From positions 27,386-34,055 of the forward strand of contig PXSD01000055.1 of NCBI GenBank assembly GCA_003023165.1: a DNA stretch of 6,670 nt. Reading direction: 5' to 3'. The notes beneath the pieces were generated by a model. It was not told the origin of the DNA. It did not search any database and saw only the letters and a list, made by a program, of their open reading frames with translations. A program made the translations under genes and the position numbers. This document shows positions 5,342-6,670 of this stretch, piece after piece. The stretch is from Halobacteriales archaeon QS_9_67_15. Lineage in GTDB: Archaea; Halobacteriota; Halobacteria; Halobacteriales; Haloarculaceae. Positions within the stretch are counted from its first letter, which is position 1; each line of letters opens with the position of its first letter.

Positions 5342-6501
5342 CTACTGCAAGTTCGAGAGCCGCGCCGCCGCGAACGGGACGACCATCTCGCGGGGCGTCG
5401 GTCCGCCGTGCATCCCGGTCTTCGGGACGATCGACTCGGCACTCGGATAGACGAGCTTCAGGTCTGGATGCGTACAGACGAGGTCCCCACAGCGACGGTC
5501 GAATACGGGGCCAGCCTCCGGACCGAAGCAGCCACAGTCGCGAGCTCCTTCGCGAGTGAGAACCGTCGCGCCGTGGGCTTCGAGCGCTCGACATGCCCGG
5601 TCGACCGCACCGTCGCGGACCGCGAGGTGGAGGAACCGGTAGTCACCCCACGGGCGGACGGGGTCGCCGGACGAGGTCCGGGCGAGCGACTCGGTGACCG
5701 CATCGATACTGAAGACGTCGAGACACCCCTCGGGCCCCGGCTCGAAGTCCACGAACCCGTGGTCGGCGGTAACCACGAGGAGCGTTTCGTCGGCGGTCGC
5801 CGGGTCGAGGTCGTCGTACAGCGCCCGCGAGAGCGCCCTCGTGGCGGTCGCGAGCGCGTCGTGGTACGCGGCGGAGTCGGTCCCGTAGTCGTGACTGGCG
5901 CTGTCGAGGTCAGAGACGTAGCAGTAGGTGTATGACGGTCCGTCGACAGACTCCAGCCGCTCGCGGAGTGCGGTCGCCCCGTGGACGACGTCGTCGACGG
6001 GAACCTGCGTCGCGCCTTCGAACGTCGCGTCGGCGTAGGCGGTCCCCAGCGTGTCGGCCGACTGGACGACCGCCGCGTCGACGGCGACGACCGACCCCGA
6101 CAGGTCGTCGAACGGCACGGCTTCGAGAACCGGCCGTGCTCGGCCGGCACCGCCGCCGTGTGCATCGTCGTGATCGCGGACGCCGTCGAACTGGGCGTGA
6201 CAGCCGTCAGCGGCGTCACCGTCCCCCGGTCGGCGAGACGTGCGAGCAGTCGGTGGTCCTCGCCGTCGCGGTGGAATCGATGCCATCCCAGCCCATCGAG
6301 GAGAACGACGACTACGTGTGAGATGTCGGACTCGACGGACGCCATCGCCTCGGACGGCAGCGACCGACCGATGTCGACGCCGAGCGCGTCGGCCGCGGTC
6401 CCCGGAACGTTCGCGACGCAGTACCCCTCGTAGTCCGGTACCACCAGCCCGTCCCGGGTCTGTCGGTCGAGGAGTGCGGCGGCTTCGTCAGTGTGGAACA
6501 C
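5342..6501 (-). pseudogene. Alkaline phosphatase/phosphodiesterase-superfamily protein, frameshifted
   Basis: One gene is readable in two frames. Frame A starts at GTG 6501 and runs to about 6133 (123 residues: VVVVLLDGLGW with metal-site D69, TPSSTAS nucleophile region, MHTAAVPAEHG). Frame B covers about 6130-5342 (about 262 residues: VLEAVPFDDLSG, SDLDSASHDYG, TADHGF, MHGGPTPREMVVPF) and ends at TAG 5344-5342. Together they supply the metal ligands of a type I phosphodiesterase/nucleotide pyrophosphatase-like enzyme, so both halves belong to one ancestral protein. Frame A continues open past the junction, but into Arg/Ser/Thr-rich sequence unlike a haloarchaeal protein. The residues normally found between EHG and the VLEAVPF segment also seem to be missing, suggesting a small deletion whose length is not a multiple of three. 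A sequencing or assembly error is the main alternative. No tie to PHA metabolism is evident. The gene converges on phaC with a 35-base gap. Confidence 0.75.
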
Positions 6502-6524
6502 CGATTAGTTACTCAGATTCCGAG

Positions 6525-6532
6525 TAAATAAG
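6525..6532 (-). promoter_or_regulatory. TATA-like box of the phosphodiesterase gene
   Basis: On the minus strand the sequence reads CTTATTTA, with its centre about 27 bases from the GTG at 6501. This is the expected spacing for a leaderless transcript starting at the GTG, and it supports that start. No Shine-Dalgarno sequence is seen. Confidence 0.6.
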
Positions 6533-6583
6533 CTTTCTGCCGGGTCGGGGCGACTTCAATGCCTCCATGCGTCGGCCACGACT

Positions 6584-6670
6584 ATGCGAGTCAGCGTCAT
6601 CGGCGGCGGACGAGTCACCGACGAGGAAGCGGCGGCGGCCGAACGACTGGGCGAGATACTTGCCGAGCGC
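6584..6670 (+). CDS. TIGR00725/LOG-like Rossmann-fold protein, 3' partial
   Basis: Only 29 residues are inside the window, beginning MRVSVIGGG and continuing TDEEAAAAERLGEILAER. The beta-strand with G-G-G turn followed by a helix ending in LG-x-[IL]-LAE matches the N-terminus of the TIGR00725 family (related to lysine decarboxylase/LOG and Moco-carrier-like proteins, usually about 150-170 residues). Function in these proteins is poorly defined. A weak TATA-like CTTCAATG at 6553-6560 has suitable spacing for a leaderless message. The gene is divergent from the phosphodiesterase with 82 bases between starts. Identification rests on a short piece and is tentative. Confidence 0.6.
   Translation, partial: MRVSVIGGGRVTDEEAAAAERLGEILAER

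Noticed and set aside
3537..5594. 685-codon open frame on the minus strand opposite phaE and phaC
   Set aside because: It is a shadow frame caused by high GC and strong third-position bias. The opposite strand has unmistakable PhaE and PhaC with catalytic motifs and ribosome binding sites.
5458..6130. Continuation of the GTG 6501 frame as a normal 347-residue protein
   Set aside because: Past about 6130 it becomes Arg/Ser/Thr-rich and loses all family motifs, while the alternative frame carries the TADHG and MHGG metal-site motifs. The continuation is a frameshift artefact.
1..6670. CRISPR arrays, tRNA or rRNA genes
   Set aside because: I saw no regularly spaced direct repeats, tRNA-like cloverleaf or rRNA-like sequence on either strand.

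Overview
The window comes from a haloarchaeon (class Halobacteria). The DNA is strongly GC-rich, the predicted proteins are very acidic, TATA-like boxes lie about 27 bases before start codons as in leaderless or near-leaderless transcripts, and the central gene set is the archaeal polyhydroxyalkanoate (PHA) locus known from Haloferax mediterranei. I cannot assign a genus from the sequence alone.

Layout: a 5'-truncated Old Yellow Enzyme-type flavin oxidoreductase (1-1269, +) converges on a MaoC-type (R)-enoyl-CoA hydratase, phaJ (1381-1992, -). A 487-base divergent intergenic region (1993-2479) carries the phaJ and phaR promoters and an 86-base element with 19-base terminal inverted repeats that looks like a MITE remnant. 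Next comes phaR (AbrB-type regulator, 2480-2773), phaP (phasin, 2779-3306), a U-rich stretch, phaE (3346-3891) and phaC (3894-5306), all on +. A minus-strand alkaline-phosphatase/phosphodiesterase superfamily gene follows (5342-6501). Its two halves lie in different frames, so it is probably a pseudogene or contains a sequence error. The last 87 bases open a TIGR00725/LOG-like Rossmann protein, cut by the window edge.

How the genes work together: PhaJ interconverts enoyl-CoA and (R)-3-hydroxyacyl-CoA. PhaE and PhaC form the class III synthase that polymerises the latter. PhaP coats the granule. PhaR represses phaRP and is thought to be titrated by the granule. The flanking flavin oxidoreductase could act on unsaturated acyl compounds, but its key active-site residues are replaced.

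The most interesting observations are: (1) a short phasin-like motif, A-[FLM]-[DE]-x-Q-R-x-x-[IL]-[EN], near the N-termini of PhaP, PhaC and PhaR, with degenerate relatives in PhaJ and a related Trp-containing repeat in PhaE, PhaR and PhaJ, which together suggest a common granule-addressing module; (2) a helix-hairpin-helix domain on an acidic linker at the C-terminus of the PHA synthase; (3) the MITE-like element between the divergent promoters; (4) the broken phosphodiesterase gene; (5) the altered active site of the flavin oxidoreductase.
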